Shown here in pieces: positions 24,329 through 35,613 of a stretch of 64,000 bases of DNA. Position 1 is the stretch's first letter. Each line of letters opens with the position of its first letter. Source of the stretch: Formicarius rufipectus (Eukaryota; Chordata; Aves; Passeriformes; Formicariidae); the NCBI GenBank assembly GCA_013399695.1, contig VXAU01003997.1, positions 682,001 to 746,000 on the forward strand, given 5' to 3'. The notes beneath the pieces are model-generated. The model was not told where the DNA came from and searched no databases. It worked only from the letters and a program-made list of their open reading frames with translations. Both the position numbers and the translations under genes were made by a program.

Positions 24329-27300
24329 CACAAGTCCCTTTCTTGAGCTATGTGTTTATTTCAGGTTGTAGTGGGGAGGAAAATGCACAGAAACTGGGTC
24401 TCCTCCACTCAGAAAGGTGAAAATCCTCAGAAGCATGGAGCCACTGACTGAAAAGAAAAAAAATGGCGGGGAATGGAAACAGGAAAATCTCCACGTAGCC
24501 CCATACATAAATAAATGTAGCAAAACAGCACAACAGGACTCTTGAGTTTCATGCTCCAGAGATCCTTTGCCCACTCACCCTACTCCTAATCCCAGTGTCC
24601 TGCTCAGGAAACCAGTGAGGTGAGATCTTTGTCACTGCTGGGCCAGTCCAAGTCACCCAGAGAGGACAGGACCTCTAGATAACAAGAAGAGAGTCTTTGA
24701 ACTTCTGTGGGTAGGAAAACAAGGAAATAGCAGCAATCTCACCTCCCCTGTGTGATACGAGCTAAGAGTTCCTGCTGGTGTCTGTGGAGAGAGGAATATT
24801 TTTTCATAGGACTCAAGTCAACATTATTTGTGGGAAGGTCAAGAGCAGCAAGGGCAAAAAAGGAAAATGGCAAAAGTGGCAGACAAACAGCTTTGTAACA
24901 GGCAATTCTTGCCCTTGGACAACGGTGTGATACCACATGTCCTTATCTCACCAAATGTGTCACAAAAAGCCTTTTTATTTGAAGAAACACAGTCCGGTTC
25001 GATGCTCTTCACTGCTCTGGCTGGGTCAGTGTTACCTCTGCATCGACACAGACCTTTCACTTAAAAAAAAAATGTTTAATTTCTACTACGTTTTCTCAAG
25101 CTAATCTTTCTCAAGCTAATCTTTCCTCAAGGAATCTTTTCAATTTATGTTCCCCCAGAGAGCTTTGAAGGCAGGTCATGTTAAACCAAATTCTCTGGCA
25201 GGCTATGGGGATATTAGTTAAACTAAGTTTCCCTCAGATGCCCTAGCACAAATTTATTCCTGGTGATGGGCAGGATGAGAGCTTGCACTCAGAACTGCCT
25301 AATGGGCTGGAGCTGGGACCTTTGTTCTCCTTCAGAGACTGACATTCATCTGCAAAAAGCAAAGTATCCTGATACTGTGCCCTGGGATTAGAGGACTATC
25401 ATAATCATCAAAAGACAGAGCTGGGTAATTTTATATTTCATGTCCTTCCCAGGAGTCCATAGAGACTCCTTAGATGGAACTCAAATACAGCAGATACTTT
25501 GTGACTAAAAAAGACAGAAGTCACACAGGAGCACCCTGAATATGTGATAAGAGGCGATAAATGCAGAAGAAACACCAGGAACACACCGGGACTTTGAAGG
25601 GTGAGGGTACAAAAGTAACATGTCTTCAATGAAAAGGGTATCAAACTCAAAGTGATTGTGAGAAGCAGTAAGGACTGAAAAACCTGCTGAATCTCATTTG
25701 TAATGTGATCTGAAGGATGAGGTGCCAAGGCTTGTCAATGCACCGAAGAAATAAGGTCCAGCTCTTTATTCACATTCCTCCTCTCCTTTCACAAAAGAAA
25801 CAAGACACAGAAGGCATGACACAAATACCTAAATCACATAAACAGGCTGAATGAGCTGCATCCCCTCCTCAAACCTGATCCGAAAGAACAGTGAAGAATT
25901 TGGGCATTAGTGTGATCAATGTCCTTAGAATATGTGACCATGAATGAACTTGAACATTCCATTGTGAAAACATAGCAAATATAACTTCAATGGACCCTCC
26001 TCTGCTGCCTGCACAGGACAAGATGTTTTCTGATGCCTTCACCTCCTGCTCCTACATGAGACAAGCCAGTAAAGAATAATTCGTGGCATTTAACCATGAC
26101 TTACAGACCTGTGCAAGACTTCAGGGGACTCAGGACGAATGTGGAACAAGAATAACCCATCACCTGCTGAAGACCACAGACAACATCCCTTTGGGGAGGA
26201 CGGCGTCCTGGGACAAGAGAAGTTCAAATCAGATTTCTCCTCTAAATATGGTAAAATCATGACTTAATCCAGAGCCTTCAGTATAAGAACTTTCATCTAT
26301 AATGCAAAAAATCTGGGCCAATAGACTGAGGTGCCCATGGCTCCAGATGGGAAATGGTTTCCTATTGTACTAAAAGCTTGGATATGGTGATTTTTATTGT
26401 TTTCCGTATCCTAATTTCTGAATTAGAATAAAACTCCAAAGATGTCAAGAAGGGTGACCTTTTTCAGGGGGGAACAAAATATTTTCAGCGAACAAAGTAT
26501 TCCATTTCAAACAAAAGATTACAAAAAAGAATTGCCGTTTAAACTTGAAAAGAATGCTGTAAAAAGTGGTTTTAACGGGGGTGGGGGAACACCAAAAAAT
26601 CCTCAAAATTGCTAAGTCATAGTAAAGACTACCTTGAAACTTCTACCTCATAATTTGGTTGAGTCTGAGAGGTTTTTTGAGAGGATAAACTTTTCTGCAA
26701 ACATTTGAAATTTTCTAATCAGCATTTTTCAGAAATAAAAACAGAGATCAGCAAATGTTCCCTAAAGTGTAAAGCTGGCAGACCAAACGTGAAAGAAATA
26801 GCAAGTGCTTATATTTATGAATTCCCATGACAGGTGCAGGTGAAATGTTTCAGAACACAGTGAGAATCAGAAAGAAGTAAAAAATTGCATATTTATTTGT
26901 CAAAAATTAGCAAAACATTGTTACTCAGACTGCATCCCATTCAACTGCGGTGTTTGAGGATTTTTTTCCTGCTTGGAATTTCTACTTTGAAAGCTGCTTT
27001 TTAAAGATTCCACTGAGTAGAAAGTCTCCAATGGTTATTTTTCTATATTGCATTTAGTCACAAAATCAGATTAGGCTGAAATCATTGAAGGTTCACCATA
27101 CTGGACTGTCTCCTGCCCTGGTGTCCTGGGAGCCACCTCCCAGTTGGGGAGGAAATAAAATCACTCCACACTGAAGATGTCGAGTTACACATGAAGAGCT
27201 TGAAGGACTTAGGAGCTCTGGTTACATCGGTGTAATGTGAGCAACTTAAAAATATGGTCACTCAAGAATTTCACTGTTTCGTTGGGGTTTATTAATTAAA

Positions 27301-28084
27301 ATCTTATTAAATGAAAAGACAAGCTTGACAAAGGTAGTGGGGGGTGCTACTTTGCTTACCAGGCCGTGACAAACACTCAAATCCAGCCAGAAGTGCAGCA
27401 ACCCCACACAAAATAGCTTCCCTTTGATAAGAATGTATTGCAAATTTTATGAGAGAAAACTGAAGCCAATTCTTGTCACATCCATGAGAGTTCCTGTCAG
27501 TCTCTCTGTGGGAGATCTAGAAGGGTGTGAGTGTTCCCAGTCAGTTCTCCATACTGGTAACTCACAGCTTACTGCTGTTCCCACGTTTAGAAAAGAACTT
27601 TTATTCTGCAGAAATCATACCTGTCACATTTAAATTTATCATTAACCTTTGCATAAATTTCCTGTTTCAGCATTAAGCAGAGAAAATCTCCAAAAATATG
27701 TGCCTGATACTGTAATGAGAATAAGCTCCCTTGATGCTTTATCCACCATCAGCAGTGAAAAAATGTTGGTGCAGAACTCTGCCTACCTCCCTTAGTAAAG
27801 TCTGCAGAGGAAACCTGACTGTCACAATATTCTGCATCAATAAACCTCCCAAAACTAAAGTGTCTGCAAATCAAAGACAAGGATAGACATGAAAGTTGTA
27901 GTACAGGTGGTATGATGATCAGGAGGTTGGGAATGATCCAAGGACAGAAGTGGTTTGCAGGAAAAGGGGCTCTCCTATAGTAAAGCAGCTGATTGAGTTT
28001 AACTCCAGCTCTATTGGGTATAAATAAAAGTTATAATGGTCCCATACCTTAGGGCTCTTGAGAGCTCCCAGTTTAGGAAGCCCT
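24329..28084. other. Unique AT-rich sequence, no gene seen
   Basis: A perfect tandem duplication of the 15-mer TTTCTCAAGCTAATC occurs at 25092-25121, with a degenerate third start after it. The rest shows no recognisable gene, RNA or transposon. Confidence 0.5.
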
Positions 28085-28300
28085 GGGGAGGCACATCTAG
28101 AGTGCTGTGTCCAGGTCTGGGCACAGCTGGAGTGCTGTGTCCAGGTCTGGCTCCTCAGGACAAGAGGGACATGGAGCTCCTGGAGCGGGTCCAGCGGAGG
28201 CTGCGGAGATGCTGAAGGGACTGGAGCATCTCTGTGAGGAGGAAAGGCTGAGGGAGNCCATTGTAGTCCCTTTTAACCCGACCTTTTCTGTGATTCTGTG
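28085..28300 (+). repeat. Internally deleted CR1 with a 30-bp tandem duplication
   Basis: The first part (GTCCAGGTCTGG ... CTGGAGCATCTCTGTGAGG) is an internal CR1 block. A single N follows at 28257, then a CR1-like terminus (GTCCCTTTTAACCCGACC ... GATTCTGTGAG). Several hundred bases of normal CR1 between these blocks are missing. Positions 28091-28120 and 28121-28150 are a near-perfect 30-bp tandem repeat (2 differences). The N shows the assembly is unsure exactly at the junction, so the deletion could be an assembly collapse. Confidence 0.8.
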
Positions 28301-28419
28301 AGCTGGCCTTCCTCTGATGATCCTCCAAATTGCTCTTCTTGAATCAAATGCCAATTTAAACACTTTTAACTTGTGTAAAGGACAGTGGTGTGAATACCCA
28401 TCTTACGTGACTCCCTTTC

Positions 28420-28438
28420 TCCCTCCCTCCCTCCCTTC
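28420..28438 (+). repeat. (CCCT)n run at the gap edge
   Basis: A short CCCT/CCCTT simple repeat leads directly into the run of Ns, which suggests the assembly broke in a pyrimidine-rich repeat. Confidence 0.85.
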
Positions 28439-29335
28439 NNNNNNNNNNNNNNNNNNNNNNNNNNNNNNNNNNNNNNNNNNNNNNNNNNNNNNNNNNNNNN
28501 NNNNNNNNNNNNNNNNNNNNNNNNNNNNNNNNNNNNNNNNNNNNNNNNNNNNNNNNNNNNNNNNNNNNNNNNNNNNNNNNNNNNNNNNNNNNNNNNNNNN
28601 NNNNNNNNNNNNNNNNNNNNNNNNNNNNNNNNNNNNNNNNNNNNNNNNNNNNNNNNNNNNNNNNNNNNNNNNNNNNNNNNNNNNNNNNNNNNNNNNNNNN
28701 NNNNNNNNNNNNNNNNNNNNNNNNNNNNNNNNNNNNNNNNNNNNNNNNNNNNNNNNNNNNNNNNNNNNNNNNNNNNNNNNNNNNNNNNNNNNNNNNNNNN
28801 NNNNNNNNNNNNNNNNNNNNNNNNNNNNNNNNNNNNNNNNNNNNNNNNNNNNNNNNNNNNNNNNNNNNNNNNNNNNNNNNNNNNNNNNNNNNNNNNNNNN
28901 NNNNNNNNNNNNNNNNNNNNNNNNNNNNNNNNNNNNNNNNNNNNNNNNNNNNNNNNNNNNNNNNNNNNNNNNNNNNNNNNNNNNNNNNNNNNNNNNNNNN
29001 NNNNNNNNNNNNNNNNNNNNNNNNNNNNNNNNNNNNNNNNNNNNNNNNNNNNNNNNNNNNNNNNNNNNNNNNNNNNNNNNNNNNNNNNNNNNNNNNNNNN
29101 NNNNNNNNNNNNNNNNNNNNNNNNNNNNNNNNNNNNNNNNNNNNNNNNNNNNNNNNNNNNNNNNNNNNNNNNNNNNNNNNNNNNNNNNNNNNNNNNNNNN
29201 NNNNNNNNNNNNNNNNNNNNNNNNNNNNNNNNNNNNNNNNNNNNNNNNNNNNNNNNNNNNNNNNNNNNNNNNNNNNNNNNNNNNNNNNNNNNNNNNNNNN
29301 NNNNNNNNNNNNNNNNNNNNNNNNNNNNNNNNNNN
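28439..29335. other. Assembly gap (897 Ns)
   Basis: Continuous Ns. It is bounded on the left by CCCT repeats and on the right by pyrimidine- and GC-rich sequence. Open frames across the Ns are artefacts. Confidence 1.
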
Positions 29336-29370
29336 CCTTCCACCTTCTTAAACCCCATCTGCTGCCCTTC

Positions 29371-29700
29371 TCCCGTTCACCTTACAGCGCCTGAACGCGC
29401 CCCTCCCTCCCCGAGCCTCCTCCCTGCGCCCCCAGCCCTCCCCGAGCCTCCAGCCCTCCCCGACCCCCGAGCCTGCGGTATAAGCCGTGGTATTTACGCC
29501 TGGCCAGCCTCGCTCGGAGCCCTCAGGCCACCTTGTGCATCTGTCACCCGCTCCTAATCCTGCCCGAGCCGCAGAGCGGGCGCTCCGGCAGCGTGGGCAT
29601 CACCGCATCCCCCTCGCAGCAGAGAGCGCCTACGAGCTCAGGACCTGCACACACGGGGCCAAAACACCCGCTGCCTCAAAAACACCGTCCCATGACGAGG
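29371..29700. promoter_or_regulatory. CpG island at gap edge, candidate promoter
   Basis: By hand count there are roughly 29 CpGs in 29341-29700 at about 65% GC, which I estimate as an observed/expected ratio near 0.9. That meets ordinary CpG-island criteria and contrasts sharply with the AT-rich flanks. A weak TATA-like GTATAAG occurs at 29478-29484. GC-rich promoters and first exons are often lost or gapped in bird assemblies. Direction and downstream gene cannot be read here. No convincing coding start or exon was identified. Confidence 0.6.
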
Positions 29701-30016
29701 GACATGGGGATGCGTGGCTTGTGGCAGAGGAGGGGGGTCCCCAAAACAAGGACACGCAGTCCGTGGCCCTGCGGTCTCCAGCTCCAAAGCACATGTGGCA
29801 CGTTTCAGCCTGAAGTAACTCTCAACCATTCTGTTGTAATTTGATCCCCCGTTTTAGCCTTGTCTTTGTTGCCCATCGCGTGCAAAAGACTCAGAGGGGG
29901 CTGAAAACCCCCAAAGCCAGCAGGTCTAGACTTGAACATGTTCCAAACAGTGAGGGAAATTACAGGTTTGGACTTCACTGCTGCTGCAGCCAGGAGGTCA
30001 CTTTGGATCAGAATCA
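29701..30016. other. Transition from CpG island to ordinary DNA, no gene seen
   Basis: CpG density falls off across this stretch. Short overlapping frames exist on both strands, with no recognisable domain. Confidence 0.5.
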
Positions 30017-30553
30017 TCACAGAATCACAGGTTGGTTTTGCTAGGAAGGGACCTGATAGAGCTTCTCATTCCACCCTTGGGACATGGGCAGGGGCACCTT
30101 CCACCAGCCCAGCTTGCTCAGAGCCCCATCCAACCTGGCCTTGGACACTTCCAGGGATGGGGTAGCCACAGCTTCTCTGCCCAACCTGTGCCAGGGCCTG
30201 CCCACCCTCACAGGGAACAATTTCTTCCTAATATCCAATCTAACCCTGCTCTCTGTCAGTCTGAAGACATTCCCCCTTGTCCTGTCCCTCCAGGCCCTTG
30301 GAAATAGTCTCCATCTTTCCTGTAGCTTCCCTTTGGGAACTGGAAGGCCACAATGAGGTGCCCCCAAAGCCTTCTCTTCTCCAGGCTGGACAATCCCAGC
30401 TCTGCCAGCCTTTCCTCCCAGCAGAGCTGCTCCAGCCCTCTGATCCTCTTGGTGTCCCTGCTCTGGCCTCGCTCCCACAGCTCCCTGTGCTGTCTGTGCT
30501 GGGACCCCAGGGCTGGGGGCAGCTCTGCAGGGGGGTGTCCCCAGAGTGGGCAG
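30017..30553 (-). repeat. CR1 LINE, type 1, long 3' fragment
   Basis: About 540 bp in minus orientation, from the tail (ATCATCACAGAATCACAGG) to GCTGGGGGCAGCTCTGCAGG. The minus frame at 30041-30478 holds the ORF2 C-terminal remnant ('VRVGRPWHRLGREAVATPS'). It shares diagnostic variants with the copy at 35113-35613: the block TTCCCTTTGGGAACTGG, a shortened GATGGAGACTATT block, and GTCTTCAG where other copies have GGCTTCAG. Confidence 0.95.
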
Positions 30554-30837
30554 AATATATTTTAGTATATAATAGGATACAATAATATCTTAATGACAGG
30601 GTCTTAGGACAACCTTCACTTTTTTTATGTGTTTACATAAAATAATAATCCACCCAACTGCCATTTTTTCCCCCAAAGCATTCCAGCCATTTCCCAGTAC
30701 ACTACTGCTCTTTAACACTAACATTTAATGAATTTTATTTTTCATGGCCATCAGAACGTGCCCCAGCTGAGAGGAGATGATGCAGCCAGACCGTGTGGTG
30801 CAGTGCCTGAGGAAATCCAAGGTCACAGTGTGGCTGA

Positions 30838-30892
30838 CAGTTGGATTTAATGATTTTAAAGGTCTCTTCCAACCTAGATGATCTATTATTCC
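30838..30892 (+). repeat. CR1 LINE terminal scrap, type 2-like
   Basis: AGTTGGATTTAATGATTTTA followed by GGTCTCTTCCAACCTAGATG is the last ~50 bp of a CR1 3' end, diverged, with a degraded tail. Confidence 0.75.
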
Positions 30893-32733
30893 AAGTGTGG
30901 AGCAGGCTAGCTGGCTGTGGCTTCTGAAAATACAGCCCATCAGCACAGGATTTGTGCATCTGGGAGCAAACTGAGCCATAAACTTGGAGAGCTCGCATAT
31001 GCCTGGATCCCCATGGACAATGCTGAACCGAGCCAGGCATGGAATAAAAACCAAACCCAAAAATAAGAGCATATCTGGGGATGTGTAAAAACCACAACAG
31101 CATAATAGGGTGGGTCCAGCCATGGGGGGTGAGGGTCAATTATTTAAAGAAAGTGACATATTTGAAATGCTTTTTCATTCTATTGTGGAGGTCTGGGATT
31201 TCATGGCAAGATATGTGTCGTGTTCCGTATGGGTTTCATTTCAGAAGATCACTGTTGTCTGAGAGGAATAAATAAAATAATCCTAGATTAGTTTCCTGTT
31301 TGTGCATCAGCACAACGAACCATACACTTGTAGTAAAAGAGATTGTTTCTATAGGTTCAGGAAGAATATTTAAAAAAAAAAAAATAAATTTTAAAAAAAG
31401 AGTTTAAAGACAGGTCAAGGCAAATCTGTTCTCAGCATTCTCATTCCCAACTTGCAGATGTTATATTTGGGTTCTCCTCTTTCCTCTCTCTGCTTTTTAA
31501 TTTAATTCAAGCAGCATTAATCACCCTTTTTAAAAAACACTCCATTGAGATATTTGTATCATTTTTTACTTACTTTTCCAATATTTTGACAGTGGCTCTG
31601 GGCTTAATATAGGCTGCAGCAGAATGATTTGTTGCACAGAAAGAAATCTGCTTATGATAGGTTAAAACAAAGGTGATAGGTCAGACTAGTCTGATCAACT
31701 GTCCTTTTAATCAAATCAGGTTTGGGGATTTTTGTTAATGAATTCAGAGTCAAGAAGAAGTATCTGACTGACAGGCTGTCAACATGCCTCAGCACAGGCT
31801 TTGAGCACAGAGCAACACCAGCACCATCCAGGGCCAGCACAGGCAGAGAGCAGGGCTGTGCAGGCTCCTGCTCCCCTCCCCTCTGGCTTTTTCTGCCAGA
31901 AGAATTCCTGTCAAGAGCCAGCCATGCACCACAGGGTCACCAGAAAACTATCAAAGCAATTGCATGGGCCTGGGATTTTTAAAAACATCACTTGGAGGAA
32001 CGTAGTGGGTCAGGGTGACACAGACCCTGCTCCAACCATCCCATCACCCTTTTTTCTTCTGGAAATTGTGCAGAGAGATTGACAAACCTGCAGTAGATCA
32101 ATCTGCCTGGACAGTCAACTTTATCCTGTCCTGTGCACAAACATAATTTTTCCTGATCCCCAAGAGAACTTGGCCTAAGAAATAGGATGCAATATCCTTT
32201 CCACAATATTCCTTATCATTAACTGCAATTTAAAATAACAACCTAGTTTATTTATGGTTTTGTCCATATCAAACACTTTCTACAATTTCCTATCTCCTAT
32301 TTTTAAAAAAGTCCTCTTATGAACCAGGTCTTTCCAACACCACTGGCCTTCTCATAGTTCTTTGCCTCGTTTTGTTTTCCAACTTAGAGTTTCTTACAAA
32401 CATGATTGCTCACTTTCTGCTCTGAGAACCATTCCTGCATTTCTCCCTGCATTCAATTCCAGAAGAATGGAGTAGATGTCATGGGGGACTTTCCTTCCTC
32501 TCCAAGGGGAAACAGCAACACTGACTTGGAGAAACATGAATCACAGACTTTTTCAACACCTGGGGGAAACTGGGAGCTGGAGGAGACAGGAGCAGGAGAG
32601 TGGTTGTCCAGGATAGAAAGCAAGGGGGAGAGTGTACAAATATATGGGAAACTGGTAAGAAACTGGAGATTATTGTAGATCAAATGATGGAATAACAGGG
32701 AGGAGTTTGGATGAAGTGCAAATGTTCAGACAA
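30893..32733. other. Unique sequence, no gene seen
   Basis: AT-rich, with an A-rich patch at about 31371-31400. Frames of 132-134 codons overlap on the minus strand around 30725-31139 and partly cover a CR1 scrap, so they are not credible genes. Confidence 0.5.
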
Positions 32734-32791
32734 AGGCTGGACTCAATGATCTTGGAGTATTTTCCAACCTTAATTAAAATGATTCTGTGAA
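32734..32791 (+). repeat. CR1 LINE terminal scrap, type 2
   Basis: GGCTGGACTCAATGATCTTGG, a TTTTCCAACC block and GATTCTGTGA form a CR1 3' end of under 60 bp. Confidence 0.8.
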
Positions 32792-33667
32792 AGACTGGGA
32801 AGCAAGACCAAAAAGCAAAGAACAATCTGGAGGAAGAGAAGGCTAGGCATTTTTTAAGGCTTGAACAGAACCACAGAGGCTAAAGTTTACTCATAATCAG
32901 TACTCAAGCTCTTACTTAAAAGCACTTCCACCTACTGATGTGGCCAAGCTATAAATGAGGGCAGCCAAATAAAGATGGTGATTGTTTGTAGGAGACAAAG
33001 AGAGATGTTGCTGTTGCATTTGGTACCTCTTCAGTAAGGTCTGCACAGCATTGAACCCCTCAGTTAAAACAGACACATCCCACCAAATCTGAAGAAGCTG
33101 TTTAATTTTGAGTATTAGGAATGAAAAAATGAGAAAGGCCTATGTGAGCACTCATCTCTATTGCAATATATATGAGTTTGTGTGCTAATTTTGCCTGAAA
33201 GTGGAGTGCTCAAGTACAGCTTGAATCCATGGGACGAGTCAGAGCTCCAAGCACTCAGGAACTCAGCACTCCAAGCCCCCCTTGTCTAGACAGCTTATGA
33301 ATGGGAGTTAGAATTGTGTATCAGATACTCAGATAACTTTCACTGCAGAAGCTGTTGGAGAAAACGCTGGCAGAAAAACAATAGCAACCTCCAGAAATGA
33401 GTGTTTTCACCCTAATCCTACCACCTCCCTCAAGGTAAAACATAAAGTTTGAGGAAACCAGATACTTTCCATAATATTTATCACATCGCTAAATGAAGTT
33501 ACAGGCTCTGCCTTACACTGGCAGCAGCTTCTTCATTGTCCTCTTAGGAGCATTTTGTGTTTAGTAGTACATGTTCTATTTACTACTAAAAATAATAGTA
33601 ATAAAGTAAATAAATAGATTTGTCTGTTGTGTTGACTTCTTTCTGCCACTGTGATCAAACTGAAAAG
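32792..33667. other. Unique sequence, no gene seen
   Basis: No repeat or gene recognised. Frames are short. Confidence 0.5.
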
Positions 33668-33893
33668 GTTTAGATTGGATATTAGGAAGAAATTGCCCCC
33701 TGTGAGGGTGGGCAGGCCCTGGCACAGGTTGGGCAGAGAAGTTGTGGCTGCCCCATCCCTGGAAGTGTCCAAGGCCAGGCTGGATGGGGCTCTGAGCAAC
33801 CTGGGCTGGTGGAAGGTGTCCCTGCCCATGGGAAGGGGTGGAACTCATTGATCTTCAAGGTCCCTTCCTACCCAAACCATTCTGTGACTCTGT
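33668..33893 (+). repeat. CR1 LINE, type 1, 3' fragment
   Basis: About 225 bp, from GTTTAGATTGGATATTAGG to CCATTCTGTGACTCTGTG, with the tail octamer still visible. The plus frame at 33651-33851 carries 'VRVGRPWHRLGREVVAAPS'. It is one of the better-preserved termini in the window. Confidence 0.95.
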
Positions 33894-34144
33894 GGTGATG
33901 TGGCTCATTAGATCTCTTTTGCTTTGGTGTTTGTTTCATTAGAATGACACAATTCCCAGTCACCTCCATAACACATTTACAGGACAAGGACAAAGACTGA
34001 CAAAGCCTTCTTCACCTGAAGTCACAGGAATGAGCCAAGCTGACTGTATTGCTCTGAAAACTGCACATGCTGGTGTGATCCCAAGATATGCATGTGCATT
34101 ATTTGTATTGATTGAGGTGCAACTATTGCCCAGAATAAAAATAC

Positions 34145-34215
34145 CAAAAAAAACAAAACCAAAACAAAAAAAACAAACAAACAAAAAAAAAAAAAAAACC
34201 AAAAAAAAAAAAAAA
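34145..34215 (+). repeat. A-rich low-complexity tract
   Basis: About 70 bp of A runs broken by C (AAAC units). No transposon body was recognised immediately 5' of it. Confidence 0.9.
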
Positions 34216-35112
34216 TTGGCCAAACATGGATGTCAGCATATCAGCTTTGGTACCAGGCACTGGAGTTTCCTAGAAATTAATCCTCCATTAGAGCAGCAGA
34301 TGGCCTTGTGTTGCAGGGGCTCAAAGCACACATGAGGGGCTGGGTGACTGATGGACTTATGAATGACTGGGTCTGCATAAACCTTAAGTTGGATTAGTAT
34401 AAGCTCATGCATGTCACAAATGGTTTGCTGGGAAGCCAGACTTGTTTCAGCCCCACACAAGACGGTGTCACGTGTAGGGGACAGTGTAGGGATATGTAGG
34501 AATAAACACATTCTGGCAGCTTTACTGGCTGCTTGGATGCTCCCAGCCAACAACAAATGAAGTCCCTGCTGATTCATCCTTTAAATCAATGACAGCTACT
34601 TAATTAACAGGACCACAGTCAAGCTGCTTAGGACTAGCACTGACCCTTCTTAAGGAAAGGAAAGTTGTACAGCACATTTTGAAGGGCACCTCGAGCAAAC
34701 CTGTGGTTCACACTTTCAGTGAGCCTGGGGAGGGTGGCAGAGATAATCTCAAGTCATGCCTGCTCTTACAGAGCCAAGCAGGATGATTTGAACACAAGCC
34801 GCTCACAGCCCTTTCCTACCTGATGCCACGAAACTGTGGTCCCTCAAGGGCATTCACAACCAAATGGTGGGCTGGTAGCCAAGTGCTTTCACAGTCCAAA
34901 GGGCATTTACAGGAGTTGTAAAGGACCAGACAGTTACAAACTCTTCAGAGACCACGACAGCCTCTGCTGTAGAACATCAAAACCCCCTTTGCCCACCTCT
35001 GACCCAAACAGTTCTTAAACGACATGTGCAAAACCTGGCAGCTGCATTAAATGCATGATTAGGGTACGAGTTACACAGGCTCTGGAGATACCTCACTGAG
35101 GGGTTGAAAAGC
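34216..35112. other. Unique sequence, no gene seen
   Basis: No repeat recognised. The minus frame at 34233-34577 (114 codons) has no known domain. Confidence 0.5.
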
Positions 35113-35613
35113 CATTCAGCCCTGGGGTCCCAGCACAGACAGCACAGGGAGCTGTGGGAGCGAGGCCAGAGCAGGGACACCAAGAGGATCAGAGGGCTGG
35201 AGCAGCTCTGCTGGGAGGAAAGGCTGGCAGAGCTGGGATTGTCCAGCCTGGAGAAGAGAAGGCTTTGGGGGCACCTCATTGTGGCCTTCCAGTTCCCAAA
35301 GGGAAGCTACAGGAAAGATGGAGACTATTTCCAAGGGCCTGGAGGGACAGGACAAGGGGGAATGTCTTCAGACTGACAGAGAGCAGGGTTAGATTGGATA
35401 TTAGGAAGAAATTCCTCCCTGTGAGGGTGGGCAGGCCCTGGCACAGGTTGGCCAGAGAAGCTGTGTATGCCCCATCCCTGGAAGTGTCCAAGGGCAGGTT
35501 GGATGGGGCTCTGAGCACCCTGGGCTGGTGGCAGGTGTCCCTGCCCATGTCCCAGGGGTTAGAGCAAGATGACATTTCATGTCCTTTCCATCCCAGGCCA
35601 TTCTGTGATTTTC
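35113..35613 (+). repeat. CR1 LINE, type 1, long 3' fragment
   Basis: About 500 bp in plus orientation. The start is AGCCCTGGGGTCCCAGCACA and the end is GGCCATTCTGTGATTTTC. An uninterrupted frame at 35154-35663 (169 codons) runs through the ORF2 C-terminal remnant and out into flanking DNA. It lacks the reverse transcriptase and endonuclease, so it is not a gene. With the minus copy at 30.0-30.5 kb it forms an inverted pair sharing private variants. Confidence 0.95.

Noticed and set aside
26020..26220. Sequence around CCAGTAAAGAATAATTCGTG as an LTR R-U5
   Set aside because: Only a short resemblance to a poly(A)-signal region; no TG...CA ends or duplications found.
28317..29358. Frames of 330-344 codons on both strands
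   Set aside because: They consist almost entirely of unknown residues across the assembly gap.
29478..29484. GTATAAG as a TATA box for the CpG island
   Set aside because: A single weak match with no defined start site; kept only as a note in the CpG-island entry.
30041..30478. 145-codon minus-strand frame
   Set aside because: ORF2 C-terminal remnant of a type 1 CR1 copy, nearly the same peptide as in the other copies.
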